Shown here: positions 1 through 8,949 of the stretch, piece by piece
Position numbering within the stretch: the stretch's first letter is position 1
Layout: the number at the start of each line of letters is the position of its first letter
Source of the DNA: JAEDES01 sp964616405
Lineage (GTDB): Bacteria > Bacillota_I > Bacilli_A > RF39 > UBA660
Length of the DNA stretch: 64,000 bases
Direction: 5' to 3'
Assembly: GCA_964616405.1 (NCBI GenBank)
Contig: CAZTRE010000001.1
Coordinates: forward strand, 7,039-71,038
The notes under the pieces: model-generated
Databases searched by the model: none
Seen by the model: the letters and a program-made list of their open reading frames with translations, nothing else
What the model was told of the DNA's origin: nothing
Translations under genes and position numbers: made by a program

Positions 1-1218
1 ATTAAAAATAATAAAATGCGTAAAGATAAAAATCTTTGGACAGCTCGTGGCGAAGGATCTAAAATAAAATATTATCGAGCTTATAATGAACGAGATGAAG
101 CCCAATATGTAATTAGAAAAGTCAAAGAATTAGTAAATAAAGGCATAGAATATAAAGATATGGCTGTTCTTTATAGAACCAATGCGCAATCTCGTGTTCT
201 AGAAGAGGAAATGTTAAGAGAAAACATGCCATACCGTGTAATTGGAAGCTTCTATTTCTACTCAAGAAAAGAAATTAAAGATTTAATTGCTTACTTAAGA
301 TTAATTCATAACTCCAAAGATAATATCAGTTTACTTCGTGTAATCAACACTCCAAAAAGGGGAATAGGACTAAAAACAATCGAAGCTTTAACTGAGAAAG
401 CTGATTTAGAAGGAACTAGTATTTACGAGGCTATCTCAGGTGGTAAAGAACTTGCTTTCAAAAGTACCATTGAAAAACTAAAAGCCATCTCTGAAGATTT
501 GACTTTAACGGAATTGATAGATAAAGTACTAGATGCCTCTGGCTTAAGAGCTGAACTTGAAAGTGAAAAATCATTAGAAGCTGAAGTTCGACTAGAAAAC
601 TTGGAGGAATTTAAATCTATTACCAAATCATTTGAAGAACGTGAAGGATTAATTTCTCTTGAGGACTTTTTACTTGAAATTAGTTTAATAAGTGATGTTG
701 AAGAATATAAAGATGACCCAAATAGAATAAGTTTAATGACAGTTCACTCTGTTAAAGGATTAGAGTTTGATCATGTCTTTGTCGTAGGTATGGAAGAGGG
801 AATCTTCCCACATATGAATTCGCTTATGGAAAATTCTGAATTAGAAGAAGAAAGACGTCTTTGTTATGTCGCAATTACAAGAGCTAAAGATGATCTTCAT
901 CTAATAAATGCTAGACGTCGTACCCTTTTTGGTAAAGAACAAATTAACCCAGTAAGTCGTTTTATGGGCGAAATCGATAAAAGTTTAATCGAAGCAAATA
1001 CTCAAGAAGACATGCCACAAAAAGAAGAAAAAATCCAAGTAGGTGAAATGTTTAGAGAAGAAGAGGTTGATTACCAAGTAGGAGACTACGTTTACCATGA
1101 ATCTTTTGGTACAGGCCGTGTAGTTGAAGTAACGAATACCCTTGTAAGTGTCGCATTCAAATTACCACATGGTGTTAAAAAACTTATGAAAAATCATAAG
1201 AAGTTATCAAAAGTTTAA
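1..1218 (+). CDS. pcrA: ATP-dependent DNA helicase PcrA/UvrD, C-terminal part (5' truncated by window)
   Basis: Superfamily 1A 3'-5' DNA helicase used in repair and replication restart. The reading frame is open from base 1, and the residues before the first ATG (position 16) continue the family's conserved stretch that ends in RKDKNLWT, so the ATG at 16 is internal and the gene begins outside the window. Visible motifs are the 2B/2A-domain YRTNAQSR segment, SLMTVHSVKGLEFD (helicase motif V region) and EERRLCYVAITRAK (motif VI). The C-terminus ends in the small tudor-like region of PcrA (VGDYVYHESFGTGRVVEV), so the 3' end is complete. About 405 residues of a normally roughly 730-residue protein are present. 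Position upstream of ligA and gatCAB is the usual Bacilli arrangement. Confidence 0.95.
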   Translation: MKNNKMRKDKNLWTARGEGSKIKYYRAYNERDEAQYVIRKVKELVNKGIEYKDMAVLYRTNAQSRVLEEEMLRENMPYRVIGSFYFYSRKEIKDLIAYLRLIHNSKDNISLLRVINTPKRGIGLKTIEALTEKADLEGTSIYEAISGGKELAFKSTIEKLKAISEDLTLTELIDKVLDASGLRAELESEKSLEAEVRLENLEEFKSITKSFEEREGLISLEDFLLEISLISDVEEYKDDPNRISLMTVHSVKGLEFDHVFVVGMEEGIFPHMNSLMENSELEEERRLCYVAITRAKDDLHLINARRRTLFGKEQINPVSRFMGEIDKSLIEANTQEDMPQKEEKIQVGEMFREEEVDYQVGDYVYHESFGTGRVVEVTNTLVSVAFKLPHGVKKLMKNHKKLSKV

Positions 1219-1267
1219 ATAAAAGTTGTGATTGAATATAAAAAATATATAAAGGAGGATTATAAAT

Positions 1268-2188
1268 ATGAATAAAGATATCACATTAGTAATTTTAGCT
1301 GCCGGTATGGGAAGTAGATTTGGAGGACTAAAACAAATTACTCCATTAGGACCAAATGATGAGTTTATTATTGATTACTCAGTATATGATGCTATAAAAG
1401 CGGGATTTACCAAAATAGTTTTCTTAATAAAAGAGGAAAACTATGAAATATTTAAAGAAACTATTGGAAGTAGAGTAGAACCACATATTAAGGTAGAATA
1501 TGTTTTCCAAAAAAATGACAATTTACCAGAAGGTTATGAAATACCAGCTGATAGAGTTAAACCTTTAGGAACAGCTCATGCCGTTTTATGTTGTAAAGAC
1601 AAAGTTCATGAACCATTTATGATAATTAATGCCGATGATTTCTATGGTAGAGATTCATATATGAGAGCTGCCGAATTTTTAAAGAACATAACGGATGAAA
1701 AGCCATATCATCATGGACTGGTTGGTTACTTAGTAAAAAATACAATTACAGATAATGGTTCAGTAAAACGTGGCGTATGTAAAATAGAAAATAATTATTT
1801 AACTGAAATAACAGAAAGTTCAATTGAAAGAGTAGATGAAAACACCATTATGGCTCAACCACTAAGTGGAGCCGAGGCATTTGAAGTTGCCGAAGATGAT
1901 ACTGTCTCAATGAATATGTTATTGTTTACACCTCACATCTTTGATTATATTGCTGATAATTTTGCCAACTTCTTAGATAGTAATAAAGATGATTTAGACA
2001 AATGTGAATATTTAATTCCAGATATCGTTTTCCAAGCCATTGAAGAAAACTTCGCAACAACAGAAGTTTTAAAAACAACCGCTACCTGGTATGGAGTAAC
2101 ATATAAAGAGGATGCAGATGATGTAAAATCTGCTCTAACTAAGATGGTAGTAGATGGAGTTTATCCAAATAATTTATGGAAAAAATAG
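1268..2188 (+). CDS. nucleotidyltransferase (NTP_transferase family, GT-A fold)
   Basis: 306 residues. The N-terminus carries the nucleotide-binding signature LAAGMGSRFGGLKQ of sugar-1-phosphate or phospho-alcohol nucleotidyltransferases, and NADDFYG near residue 120 supplies the metal-binding aspartates. These enzymes transfer an NMP to a sugar or alcohol phosphate; the substrate cannot be read from the sequence. A strong AAAGGAGG site at about 1252 sets the start. It sits between pcrA and ligA, where most Bacilli have no such gene, 49 bp after pcrA and before an intrinsic terminator, so it may be cotranscribed with pcrA. Confidence 0.85.
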   Translation: MNKDITLVILAAGMGSRFGGLKQITPLGPNDEFIIDYSVYDAIKAGFTKIVFLIKEENYEIFKETIGSRVEPHIKVEYVFQKNDNLPEGYEIPADRVKPLGTAHAVLCCKDKVHEPFMIINADDFYGRDSYMRAAEFLKNITDEKPYHHGLVGYLVKNTITDNGSVKRGVCKIENNYLTEITESSIERVDENTIMAQPLSGAEAFEVAEDDTVSMNMLLFTPHIFDYIADNFANFLDSNKDDLDKCEYLIPDIVFQAIEENFATTEVLKTTATWYGVTYKEDADDVKSALTKMVVDGVYPNNLWKK

Positions 2189-2190
2189 TC

Positions 2191-2217
2191 AAGAAGGGTT
2201 TATCTCTTCTTTTTTTT
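2191..2217 (+). terminator. intrinsic terminator after nucleotidyltransferase
   Basis: AAGAAGGG pairs with the following CTCTTCTT (one G-U pair), followed directly by eight T. It begins 2 bp after the stop codon and separates the pcrA transcript from ligA, which has its own TATAAT at 2233-2238. Confidence 0.8.
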
Positions 2218-2256
2218 GAGTTAAAGGGATGATATAATTAATTATAGGTGATATAA

Positions 2257-4239
2257 ATGTACGAAAGAATGCTAGAACTAATAGATATAATAAATGAAGC
2301 TGATTATAATTATCATACTCTTGATAACCCGACTATTTCAGACCAAGAATATGATAAGTATTTACGAGAATTATTTGAAATAGAAGGTGAACATACAGAA
2401 TGGATAAAAGAAGATTCCCCAACTCAACATGCTGGTGGAAAAATTATTGAAGGTTTTGAAAAGGTACCTCATAAAATACCAATGATGTCCCTAAGTAACG
2501 TTTTTAATGAAAGTGAAATCATTGCTTTTGATGAACGTATCAAAAAAGAAGGCATTTCTCCAAAGTATGTTGCGGAACTTAAAATTGATGGTCTTTCTGT
2601 TTCACTACTATACGAAAAGGGAAAATTAGTAAGAGCCGCAACTAGAGGCGATGGAACAATGGGGGAAGACATTACCCATAACGCCAAAACGATAAAGACA
2701 ATTCCACTTACTTTAAAAGAAGAAGTTGATATTGAAGTCCGTGGAGAAATATTTATGAATAAGAAAACACTTGAAGAAATAAACAGAGTTCGTACTGAAA
2801 ATAATCAACCGCCACTTCAAAATTGTCGCAATGCCGCAGCCGGTTCAATTAGACAATTAGATTCTAAAATAGCTGCAAGTAGAAAATTAGACACCTTTAT
2901 TTATCATTTACCAAATCCCGAAGATTATGGTTTAAAAAGTCATAGTGAAGCATTAGCTTACATGCATAAATTAGGCTTTAAAACTAATCCAAACAATAGA
3001 GTAGTCAACAATATTACGGAATTATTAGAATTTATTGAGGAAAAAAGAAAATTACGTAAATCATTACCATATGATATTGATGGAATTGTTATAAAAGTAG
3101 ATAATATTGCCGAACAAAGAAAACTAGGTTTTACAGCCAAGTATCCAAAATGGGCAACAGCCTATAAATTTCCTGCAGAAGAAGTAGTCACAAAACTAAC
3201 TGATATTATTTTTACTGTCGGAAGAACCGGACAAATTACTCCAAATGCAGTCTTAGAACCCGCAATAGTTGCTGGTTCAACCATCTCAAGAGCTACTCTG
3301 CATAATGAAGACTTTGTGAAAGAAAAGGGCTTGAAAATAGGGGACTTTGTTTCAATTAGAAAAGCAGGAGATGTAATACCTGAAGTAGTTGAAGCAAAAA
3401 CAGAACGTCGTAATGGTTCGGAAAAAGATTTTGTTATGATTACAGAATGTCCTATGTGTAATACTAAACTAGTAAAAAATGAAGGACAAGTTGACTATTT
3501 CTGTCCTAATAAAAAATGTCCAGCAAGAAATGTTGAAAGTCTTATTCATTTTGCCTCTCGTGATGCCATGAATATAGAAGGTTTAGGAGACAGGATTATT
3601 GAAGACTTCTATAATTTTAACTACATTGCCACAATCGCCGACATATATTGTTTAAAACAACACGAAAAAGATTTAATAAGACTAGAAGGGTATGGCGACA
3701 AATCAGTAAATAAAATGTTTGCCTCTATTGAAAATAGTAAACAAAACTCCCTAGAAAGATTAATTTTTGGTTTAGGAATTCCTCATGTCGGAGCAAAAAC
3801 AGCTAAGGTACTTGCAAGTAAGTTTAAAACGATGGATAACTTTATGAACGCCCCAGAAGAAGACTTAGTAAAAATACCAGATATTGGTGATATTATTGCT
3901 AAAAGTGTAGTAAATTATTTCCTAGATCAGCATAATAAAGCTATTGTCGAAGAATTAAAAGATCTCGGCCTTAATATGACCTATTTAGGACAAAAAGTTG
4001 AAGAAAATGAAGAGTTTGCTGGTAAGACTTTTGTTTTAACAGGATCGCTAACTTTATTTACCAGAGATGAAGCATCTGAAAAAATAGAACAACTTGGTGG
4101 AAAAACATCAAGCTCTGTTTCCAAGAAAACATCTGTCGTTATTGTCGGTGAAAATCCAGGTAGTAAATTTGATAAAGCTAATGAATTGGGAATCCCTGTT
4201 TGGACAGAGGAAGAATTTAAAGAAAGACTAGGTGAGTAA
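2257..4239 (+). CDS. ligA: NAD-dependent DNA ligase LigA
   Basis: 660 residues, normal family length. It seals nicks with NAD+ as AMP donor. Visible: N-terminal Ia domain with YDKYLREL; adenylation motif AELKIDG with catalytic Lys109; conserved R-A-TRGDG; an OB-fold segment; a four-cysteine zinc site (CPMC...CPNKKCPAR, around residues 396-420); helix-hairpin-helix repeats; and a C-terminal BRCT domain starting near EFAGKTFVLTG and running to the end. A TATAAT box lies at 2233-2238 and an AGGTGAT ribosome site precedes the ATG. The stop codon lies in the terminator hairpin. Confidence 0.97.
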   Translation: MYERMLELIDIINEADYNYHTLDNPTISDQEYDKYLRELFEIEGEHTEWIKEDSPTQHAGGKIIEGFEKVPHKIPMMSLSNVFNESEIIAFDERIKKEGISPKYVAELKIDGLSVSLLYEKGKLVRAATRGDGTMGEDITHNAKTIKTIPLTLKEEVDIEVRGEIFMNKKTLEEINRVRTENNQPPLQNCRNAAAGSIRQLDSKIAASRKLDTFIYHLPNPEDYGLKSHSEALAYMHKLGFKTNPNNRVVNNITELLEFIEEKRKLRKSLPYDIDGIVIKVDNIAEQRKLGFTAKYPKWATAYKFPAEEVVTKLTDIIFTVGRTGQITPNAVLEPAIVAGSTISRATLHNEDFVKEKGLKIGDFVSIRKAGDVIPEVVEAKTERRNGSEKDFVMITECPMCNTKLVKNEGQVDYFCPNKKCPARNVESLIHFASRDAMNIEGLGDRIIEDFYNFNYIATIADIYCLKQHEKDLIRLEGYGDKSVNKMFASIENSKQNSLERLIFGLGIPHVGAKTAKVLASKFKTMDNFMNAPEEDLVKIPDIGDIIAKSVVNYFLDQHNKAIVEELKDLGLNMTYLGQKVEENEEFAGKTFVLTGSLTLFTRDEASEKIEQLGGKTSSSVSKKTSVVIVGENPGSKFDKANELGIPVWTEEEFKERLGE

Positions 4240-4250
4240 CCTAGTTTTTA
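4227..4250 (+). terminator. terminator overlapping ligA stop codon
   Basis: CTAGGT (4228-4233) pairs perfectly with ACCTAG (4239-4244), followed by TTTTTATT. The ligA stop TAA (4237-4239) lies in the loop and first base of the right arm, so translation to the end would cover the hairpin. Confidence 0.75.
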
Positions 4251-4279
4251 TTGAAAAACAAAGCATTTTATGTTATAAT
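4251..4279 (+). promoter_or_regulatory. sigma-A promoter upstream of 4363 gene
   Basis: TTGAAA (4251-4256), 17-bp spacer, extended TGT-TATAAT (4274-4279). A second -10-like TATAAT with TG lies at 4336-4341, behind TTTACT (4312-4317) at 18 bp. Two start sites, with long and short leaders, are therefore possible. Confidence 0.65.
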
Positions 4280-4362
4280 AAGCAGCATCTTACAAGTAAT
4301 TCAGAGATTTCTTTACTAGAGTAAGTTGATAATGATATAATAAGAATAATTGAGGTGATACT

Positions 4363-5160
4363 ATGGCAAAACAAATAAAAGCAGAAGCTTATCAAGAACC
4401 AATTGAAATGGAAAATGAAACAGAGGAAAATTTAAACTTATTGGATGAAATGGATATTGATGAAGTAGAAAATAAAGTTACTAAAAAACCAATTAAGAAA
4501 ACAACAAAATCTAAAAAGAAAAAACAAAAAACGATAAAAGAAGATGAGGAAGAGGATGATAAATCAACTATTTCCCCTAAATTTAACATCTTTATGAAGA
4601 TATTTAATATTATATTTATTATTGCTTTAATAGTAATGGTAATTATTAGTGCAGACATAATTTGCGTAGCCAAATATAATGTTGGACCCTTCTTTGCGAT
4701 AAAAACAAATACGTATAAAGATGGTGGGACTAAAGTCTACTATGGAATTGGTTACAAAGTCATTAAGTATAAACAAATAGCTGGTCGTCAGGATACCCAA
4801 ATTGGTCCTTGGAATATGCCTTATTCGATCACACCAACTGAAGTTGAAGATATTGATTTAGCTATTGAATTACAAAACAATCCATTAGAAACAGGTAATA
4901 AATATTACAAACAATATATAAAGATTTCATCTACTATTAAAACAATTAATGAACAAGATAATAAAATGACATTAGAATATACCGATCCCGATGGAAAATA
5001 CACACTACAAATAAAATGCCCTATGGCTTCATTACCATCAAGACTCCAAGATTTTAAAGAACAACAAGAAGTAATTGTAAAAGGAACAGTAAATAGAATT
5101 GCTCTAAAAGGTTCTAAACAACCAAACACCATTTATTTATCAAACTGTTTTGCGGAATAA
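4363..5160 (+). CDS. single-pass membrane protein with extracytoplasmic OB-like domain, unknown function
   Basis: 265 residues. Residues 1-70 are a highly charged cytoplasmic segment (acidic then lysine-rich). One membrane helix follows (about 78-105, FNIIFIIALIVMVIISADII), then an outside domain containing GPFFAIKTNTYKDGGTKVYYGIGYKV-type residues and a C-terminal beta-rich segment (YIKISSTIKTIN...VIVKGTVNRI...IYLSNC) that resembles the tRNA_anti-like OB fold. It occupies the place between ligA and gatC that holds camS in Bacillus and Staphylococcus, but I see no CamS similarity or lipobox. It has its own promoters and terminator. Function unknown. Confidence 0.75.
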   Translation: MAKQIKAEAYQEPIEMENETEENLNLLDEMDIDEVENKVTKKPIKKTTKSKKKKQKTIKEDEEEDDKSTISPKFNIFMKIFNIIFIIALIVMVIISADIICVAKYNVGPFFAIKTNTYKDGGTKVYYGIGYKVIKYKQIAGRQDTQIGPWNMPYSITPTEVEDIDLAIELQNNPLETGNKYYKQYIKISSTIKTINEQDNKMTLEYTDPDGKYTLQIKCPMASLPSRLQDFKEQQEVIVKGTVNRIALKGSKQPNTIYLSNCFAE

Positions 5161-5164
5161 TAAA

Positions 5165-5192
5165 AAATTGTACTTCGGTACAGTTTTTTTTT
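5165..5192 (+). terminator. UUCG tetraloop terminator
   Basis: TGTAC-TTCG-GTACA perfect stem with a stable UUCG loop (5169-5182), followed by a run of nine T. Confidence 0.85.
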
Positions 5193-5199
5193 CAAAATA

Positions 5200-5228
5200 T
5201 TAAAAGAATACTAAAAGTATGATATAAT
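5200..5228 (+). promoter_or_regulatory. promoter of gatCAB
   Basis: TTAAAA (5200-5205), 17-bp spacer, TATAAT (5223-5228); the AAAGGAGG of gatC follows at about 5238. The -35 matches the consensus at only four of six positions. Confidence 0.5.
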
Positions 5229-5254
5229 AAGTAAGTTAAAGGAGGAATCCGTTT

Positions 5255-5557
5255 ATGGGAGATAGACTATCAAAAGAAGAAGTTTTGCATGTAGCAGAAT
5301 TAGCCAGAATTAAAATAAGTGAAGAAGAACTAGAAAAATATCAAATTCAATTAAAACAAATATTAGATAATGTCGATAAAATAAAAGAAGTAGAAGGTTA
5401 TGATGACGAAATGTTAATTGCCGCTTGGAAAATAGATACTATTTTAAGAGAAGATACACCTGGAGAAATGTTAAATCCAAAACAAGTAATTGAAAATGCA
5501 CCTCGTCATAGTGGAAACTACATTGAAGTACCAGTTGTAATAGGAGAGGAGGCTTAA
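5255..5557 (+). CDS. gatC: Asp-tRNA(Asn)/Glu-tRNA(Gln) amidotransferase subunit C
   Basis: 100 residues, normal length. GatC stabilises the GatA-GatB complex that converts mischarged Glu-tRNA(Gln) or Asp-tRNA(Asn) to the amidated forms. The family pattern is clear: VLHVAELARIKISEEE near the N-terminus and LREDTPGE...IENAPRHSGNYIEVP at the C-terminus. It is the first gene of the gatCAB operon and ends 1 bp before gatA. Confidence 0.96.
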   Translation: MGDRLSKEEVLHVAELARIKISEEELEKYQIQLKQILDNVDKIKEVEGYDDEMLIAAWKIDTILREDTPGEMLNPKQVIENAPRHSGNYIEVPVVIGEEA

Positions 5558-5558
5558 T

Positions 5559-7010
5559 ATGAAATATTTAAATAAAAGCATTTTAGAATTACATGAATTA
5601 TTAAAAGAAAAAAAGATTAAGCCTATCGATTTGGTTGAAGAAGCATTAGAAAATATTGAGAAAAATAAAGAGTTAAACGCTTACATAACTTTAAATAAAG
5701 AAGAAGCCATGAAACAAGCTCAAGCGCTAGAAAATAAAGAAGTTGATAATATTTTATTTGGTATGCCTATTGCTATTAAAGATAATATTGTCACTAAAGG
5801 TCTATTAACTACCTGTGCTTCCCATATGTTAGATAATTTCACGCCAATTTATGATGCCACAGTTATAGAAAAAATTAAATCTAAGAATATGATTATTATT
5901 GGCAAAACTAACATGGATGAATTTGCTATGGGATCAACTAGCAGAACTAGTTATTTTGGCGCTCCACTTAACCCTTGGAACAAAACCAAAATATCAGGTG
6001 GCTCATCAGGTGGTTCAGCTGTAACAATCGCTTCTCGTGACCTACCATTTGCCCTAGGTACTGATACAGGTGGTTCAATTCGTCAGCCAGCTAGTTATTG
6101 TGGAATTGTCGGTATGAAGCCAACATATGGCCGTGTATCAAGATACGGTTTAATTGCCTTTGCATCAAGCATGGATCAAATTGGTCCCATGACTAAAAAC
6201 GTATATGATAATGCCACTCTTTTAAATGCTATTGTTGGTCGTGATGAAAAGGATTTAACTTCTGCAAATAAAGATGTAGAAGATTTTACTAGATTAATCG
6301 GTCAAGACATTTCTGGAATGAAAATCGCTGTTCCCAAATATTTTATGAGCGATATTGTTAATGATGAAATTATAAATAAAGTTAAAGAAACAATCATTTT
6401 ATTAGAAGAAAAAGGTGCAACCGTTGATTATGTAGATATTAAATATCTAGAACATGCTGTTACCCTATACCAAGTAATTGCATTAGGAGAAGCAAGCTCA
6501 AATTTAGCTCGTTTTGATGGTATTAGATATGGTCATGCCAAAGAAAATCCTGAAAATATTCAAGACTTATATTATGGAACTAGACAAGAAGGATTTGGTA
6601 GAGAGGTTAAACGTCGTATCATGGTTGGTTCATATATCTTAAGTGGAGAAAACGCTAAAATATATTATAATAAGGCCATGTCTATTAGAGATGATATGCG
6701 TAAAGAATTTAAAAAAGTTTTTGCCAATTATGATTTAATTATTGGTCCAACAACCACGACAACAGCTTATAATCAAACAGATTCTATTGATGATCCGTTG
6801 AAGAGTTTCTTAGACGACGTTTTAGTAAATCCAGCTAATATGACAGGACTCCCAGGAATGAACGTTCCAATTGGTTTTGATAAAGAGCATATGCCAATTG
6901 GACTACATATTATTGGTGATGATTTCTGCGAGGCAAAAATGTATCAATTAGCTAGTAATATTGAAACAACATTAAATCTTGACTTAAATCCTACAGGAGG
7001 TGAAGAGTAA
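5559..7010 (+). CDS. gatA: Glu-tRNA(Gln) amidotransferase subunit A
   Basis: 483 residues. Amidase-signature enzyme that releases ammonia from glutamine for transamidation by GatB. The Lys-cisSer-Ser triad is intact: Lys74 in GMPIAIKDN, Ser149 in SGGSSGGSA and Ser173 in DTGGSIRQPA. The NPANMTGLPGMNVP segment near the C-terminus is also typical. It follows gatC immediately and its stop overlaps the gatB start by one base (TAATG), so the two are translationally coupled. Confidence 0.98.
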   Translation: MKYLNKSILELHELLKEKKIKPIDLVEEALENIEKNKELNAYITLNKEEAMKQAQALENKEVDNILFGMPIAIKDNIVTKGLLTTCASHMLDNFTPIYDATVIEKIKSKNMIIIGKTNMDEFAMGSTSRTSYFGAPLNPWNKTKISGGSSGGSAVTIASRDLPFALGTDTGGSIRQPASYCGIVGMKPTYGRVSRYGLIAFASSMDQIGPMTKNVYDNATLLNAIVGRDEKDLTSANKDVEDFTRLIGQDISGMKIAVPKYFMSDIVNDEIINKVKETIILLEEKGATVDYVDIKYLEHAVTLYQVIALGEASSNLARFDGIRYGHAKENPENIQDLYYGTRQEGFGREVKRRIMVGSYILSGENAKIYYNKAMSIRDDMRKEFKKVFANYDLIIGPTTTTTAYNQTDSIDDPLKSFLDDVLVNPANMTGLPGMNVPIGFDKEHMPIGLHIIGDDFCEAKMYQLASNIETTLNLDLNPTGGEE

Positions 7011-8443
7011 TGGCAAACTATATTCCTACAATAGGTATTGAAGTTCACGTTGAGTTAAAAACAAAAACCAAAATCTTTTCTAATTCAGTCAATGATTATG
7101 GTGAGATGGCCAACTCCTTAACGAATGTAATTGACCTAGGATATCCTGGAACCTTACCAACACTAAATCAAGAGGTAGTAAATTTAGCTATTAAAGCTGC
7201 GACAGTTCTAAATTGTAAAATAAGACATCAAATGCACTTTGATAGAAAAAATTATTTCTATCCAGATAATTCCAAAAATTATCAAATTACTCAAAGCAGA
7301 ACGCCTATTGGTTACGATGGATACGTTGAAATAGAGGTAGATGGTACTAAGAAAAAAATTGAAATTGAAGAAATGCATATTGAAGAAGATACTTGTAAAT
7401 CAACTCATAGAAGCACTAAAACCCTACTAGATTTTAATCGTGCTGGCGTACCTCTAATTGAAATCGTTACAAAACCATGCATTTCTAGTGGAGAAGAAGC
7501 CAAGGCTTATCTAGAAAAATTAAGACAATTACTATTCTATTGCGATATTTCTGATTGTAAGATTGAAGAAGGTTCAATGCGTGCTGATGCCAATGTATCT
7601 ATCCGTAAAAATATTGAAGATCCACTTGGCACAAAAACAGAAATTAAAAATATTGGTTCAATTACTAATGTCGGTTTAAGTATTGAAAAAGAAATTGCTC
7701 GTCAAACAAAACTTTATGACAACAATGAGACTTTCAAAGAAGAAACTAGACGTTATGATGATAAGTTAGGCGATACAGTTCTAATGCGTGTAAAAGAAAC
7801 TGGTAATGACTATCGCTATTTCCCAGAACCTGATATTCCATTTCTTTATGTAACAGATGAAATGATTGGAGAAGTAAGAAAAACTATTCCAATGCTACCA
7901 GATGAGAGAAAAGAAGTATATATATCTAAAGGTGTTACAGAAATAAATGCGACTAAGCTAATTCAAAATAGAAGCCTAAGTGATTACTTTAATGAATTAC
8001 TATCAGAAGAAATAGATTTTAAGATTGCTAGTAATTTACTTTTAGGAGATATTTCCGCATATTTAAATAAAGAAGATAAGCTAATCACATGTACCACTCT
8101 AACTAAAGAGAGATTTATTGAACTTGTTAAAAATATGGAAGATGGTACTTTAACAAGTAAAAATTTAAAAGATATCTTAACTAAAGTATTAGAAGAAACA
8201 TCGACTATTGCAGACATAATTAAATCATCAGGAATAAAAAATATTACAGATGATTCTGCAATTAGAGAAGTGATTAAAAATATTTTAAAAGACAATTCTT
8301 CATCAGTTGCAGACTATAAGGCAGGTCATGATCGAGCAATTAAATACTTAATGGGCCAAGTTATGAAAGAAACAAAAGGGTCAGCTAATCCAAAGATAGC
8401 TATGGATATTTTACAAGAAGAACTTAATAAAGAATCTTTATAA
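7010..8443 (+). CDS. gatB: Asp/Glu-tRNA amidotransferase subunit B
   Basis: 477 residues, normal length. It binds the misacylated tRNA, phosphorylates the side chain and transamidates it. Visible: IGIEVHVELKT at the N-terminus, the kinase-domain motifs DFNRAGVPLIEIVT and EEGSMRADANVSIR, YRYFPEPDIP, and the C-terminal YqeY-like helical tail (VADYKAGHDRAIKYLMGQVM) that contacts the tRNA elbow. The presence of GatCAB suggests that Gln-tRNA (and perhaps Asn-tRNA) is made indirectly, as in most Firmicutes. Confidence 0.98.
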   Translation: MANYIPTIGIEVHVELKTKTKIFSNSVNDYGEMANSLTNVIDLGYPGTLPTLNQEVVNLAIKAATVLNCKIRHQMHFDRKNYFYPDNSKNYQITQSRTPIGYDGYVEIEVDGTKKKIEIEEMHIEEDTCKSTHRSTKTLLDFNRAGVPLIEIVTKPCISSGEEAKAYLEKLRQLLFYCDISDCKIEEGSMRADANVSIRKNIEDPLGTKTEIKNIGSITNVGLSIEKEIARQTKLYDNNETFKEETRRYDDKLGDTVLMRVKETGNDYRYFPEPDIPFLYVTDEMIGEVRKTIPMLPDERKEVYISKGVTEINATKLIQNRSLSDYFNELLSEEIDFKIASNLLLGDISAYLNKEDKLITCTTLTKERFIELVKNMEDGTLTSKNLKDILTKVLEETSTIADIIKSSGIKNITDDSAIREVIKNILKDNSSSVADYKAGHDRAIKYLMGQVMKETKGSANPKIAMDILQEELNKESL

Positions 8444-8449
8444 ATAAAA

Positions 8450-8478
8450 TTGAAAAAGAATCTTACTTAGTGTATAAT
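8450..8478 (+). promoter_or_regulatory. sigma-A promoter of the 8501-14688 gene group
   Basis: TTGAAA (8450-8455), exactly 17 bp, TATAAT (8473-8478). It starts 6 bp after the gatB stop; no terminator is obvious between gatB and this promoter. Confidence 0.7.
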
Positions 8479-8500
8479 TAGAATACTAGGATGTGATCAA

Positions 8501-8938
8501 ATGAATTATTTAAAAAGAAACAAAAATATAATTATTGCATTAGTAATATACTTTGTTGCCATATTATTAGGTATTCAAGTAATAAACATATTAGTTCCTA
8601 ATGAAGGAGCTGCTGTTTATGGTAATCGTTTAGATGGAAAAGTAGAATTAGATAAAGATATTGAAAAACAAGTAGCTAAAAAAGCTGAAGGTGCAACTGA
8701 TGTAAAATTACGAGTATCTGGACGTATTATCAATATCACCATAAATGTAGGAACTGATGTCTCAAAAGAAGCTGCTAAAGAATATGCTGCCAAAACATTA
8801 GAAGCTTTTACAACAGAACAAAAAGCCTATTATGATATTCAATTTTTTCTAGAAAAAGAGGGAGAAGCTGCTGATTTCCCAATCATGGGTTATAAAATCC
8901 AAAATGCAGAAAAGATTGCTTGGACAAAGGATAGATAG
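8501..8938 (+). CDS. small anchored protein, unknown
   Basis: 145 residues. One N-terminal membrane helix (about 9-31, IIIALVIYFVAILLGIQVINIL) with a lysine/arginine-rich start, then an external alpha/beta domain without cysteines. The middle part (KLRVSGRIINITINV) followed by helical KEAAKEYAAKTLEAF is regular, and the C-terminus has FPIMGYK. I do not recognise a family. The next gene begins 11 bp downstream with a ribosome site that overlaps this stop, so the two form an operon. Confidence 0.7.
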   Translation: MNYLKRNKNIIIALVIYFVAILLGIQVINILVPNEGAAVYGNRLDGKVELDKDIEKQVAKKAEGATDVKLRVSGRIINITINVGTDVSKEAAKEYAAKTLEAFTTEQKAYYDIQFFLEKEGEAADFPIMGYKIQNAEKIAWTKDR

Positions 8939-8949
8939 GAGTAATTATA

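Noticed and set aside
16..18. ATG at 16 as the true start of pcrA
   Set aside because: The frame is open upstream to base 1 with family-conserved residues, and the first half of the helicase is missing.
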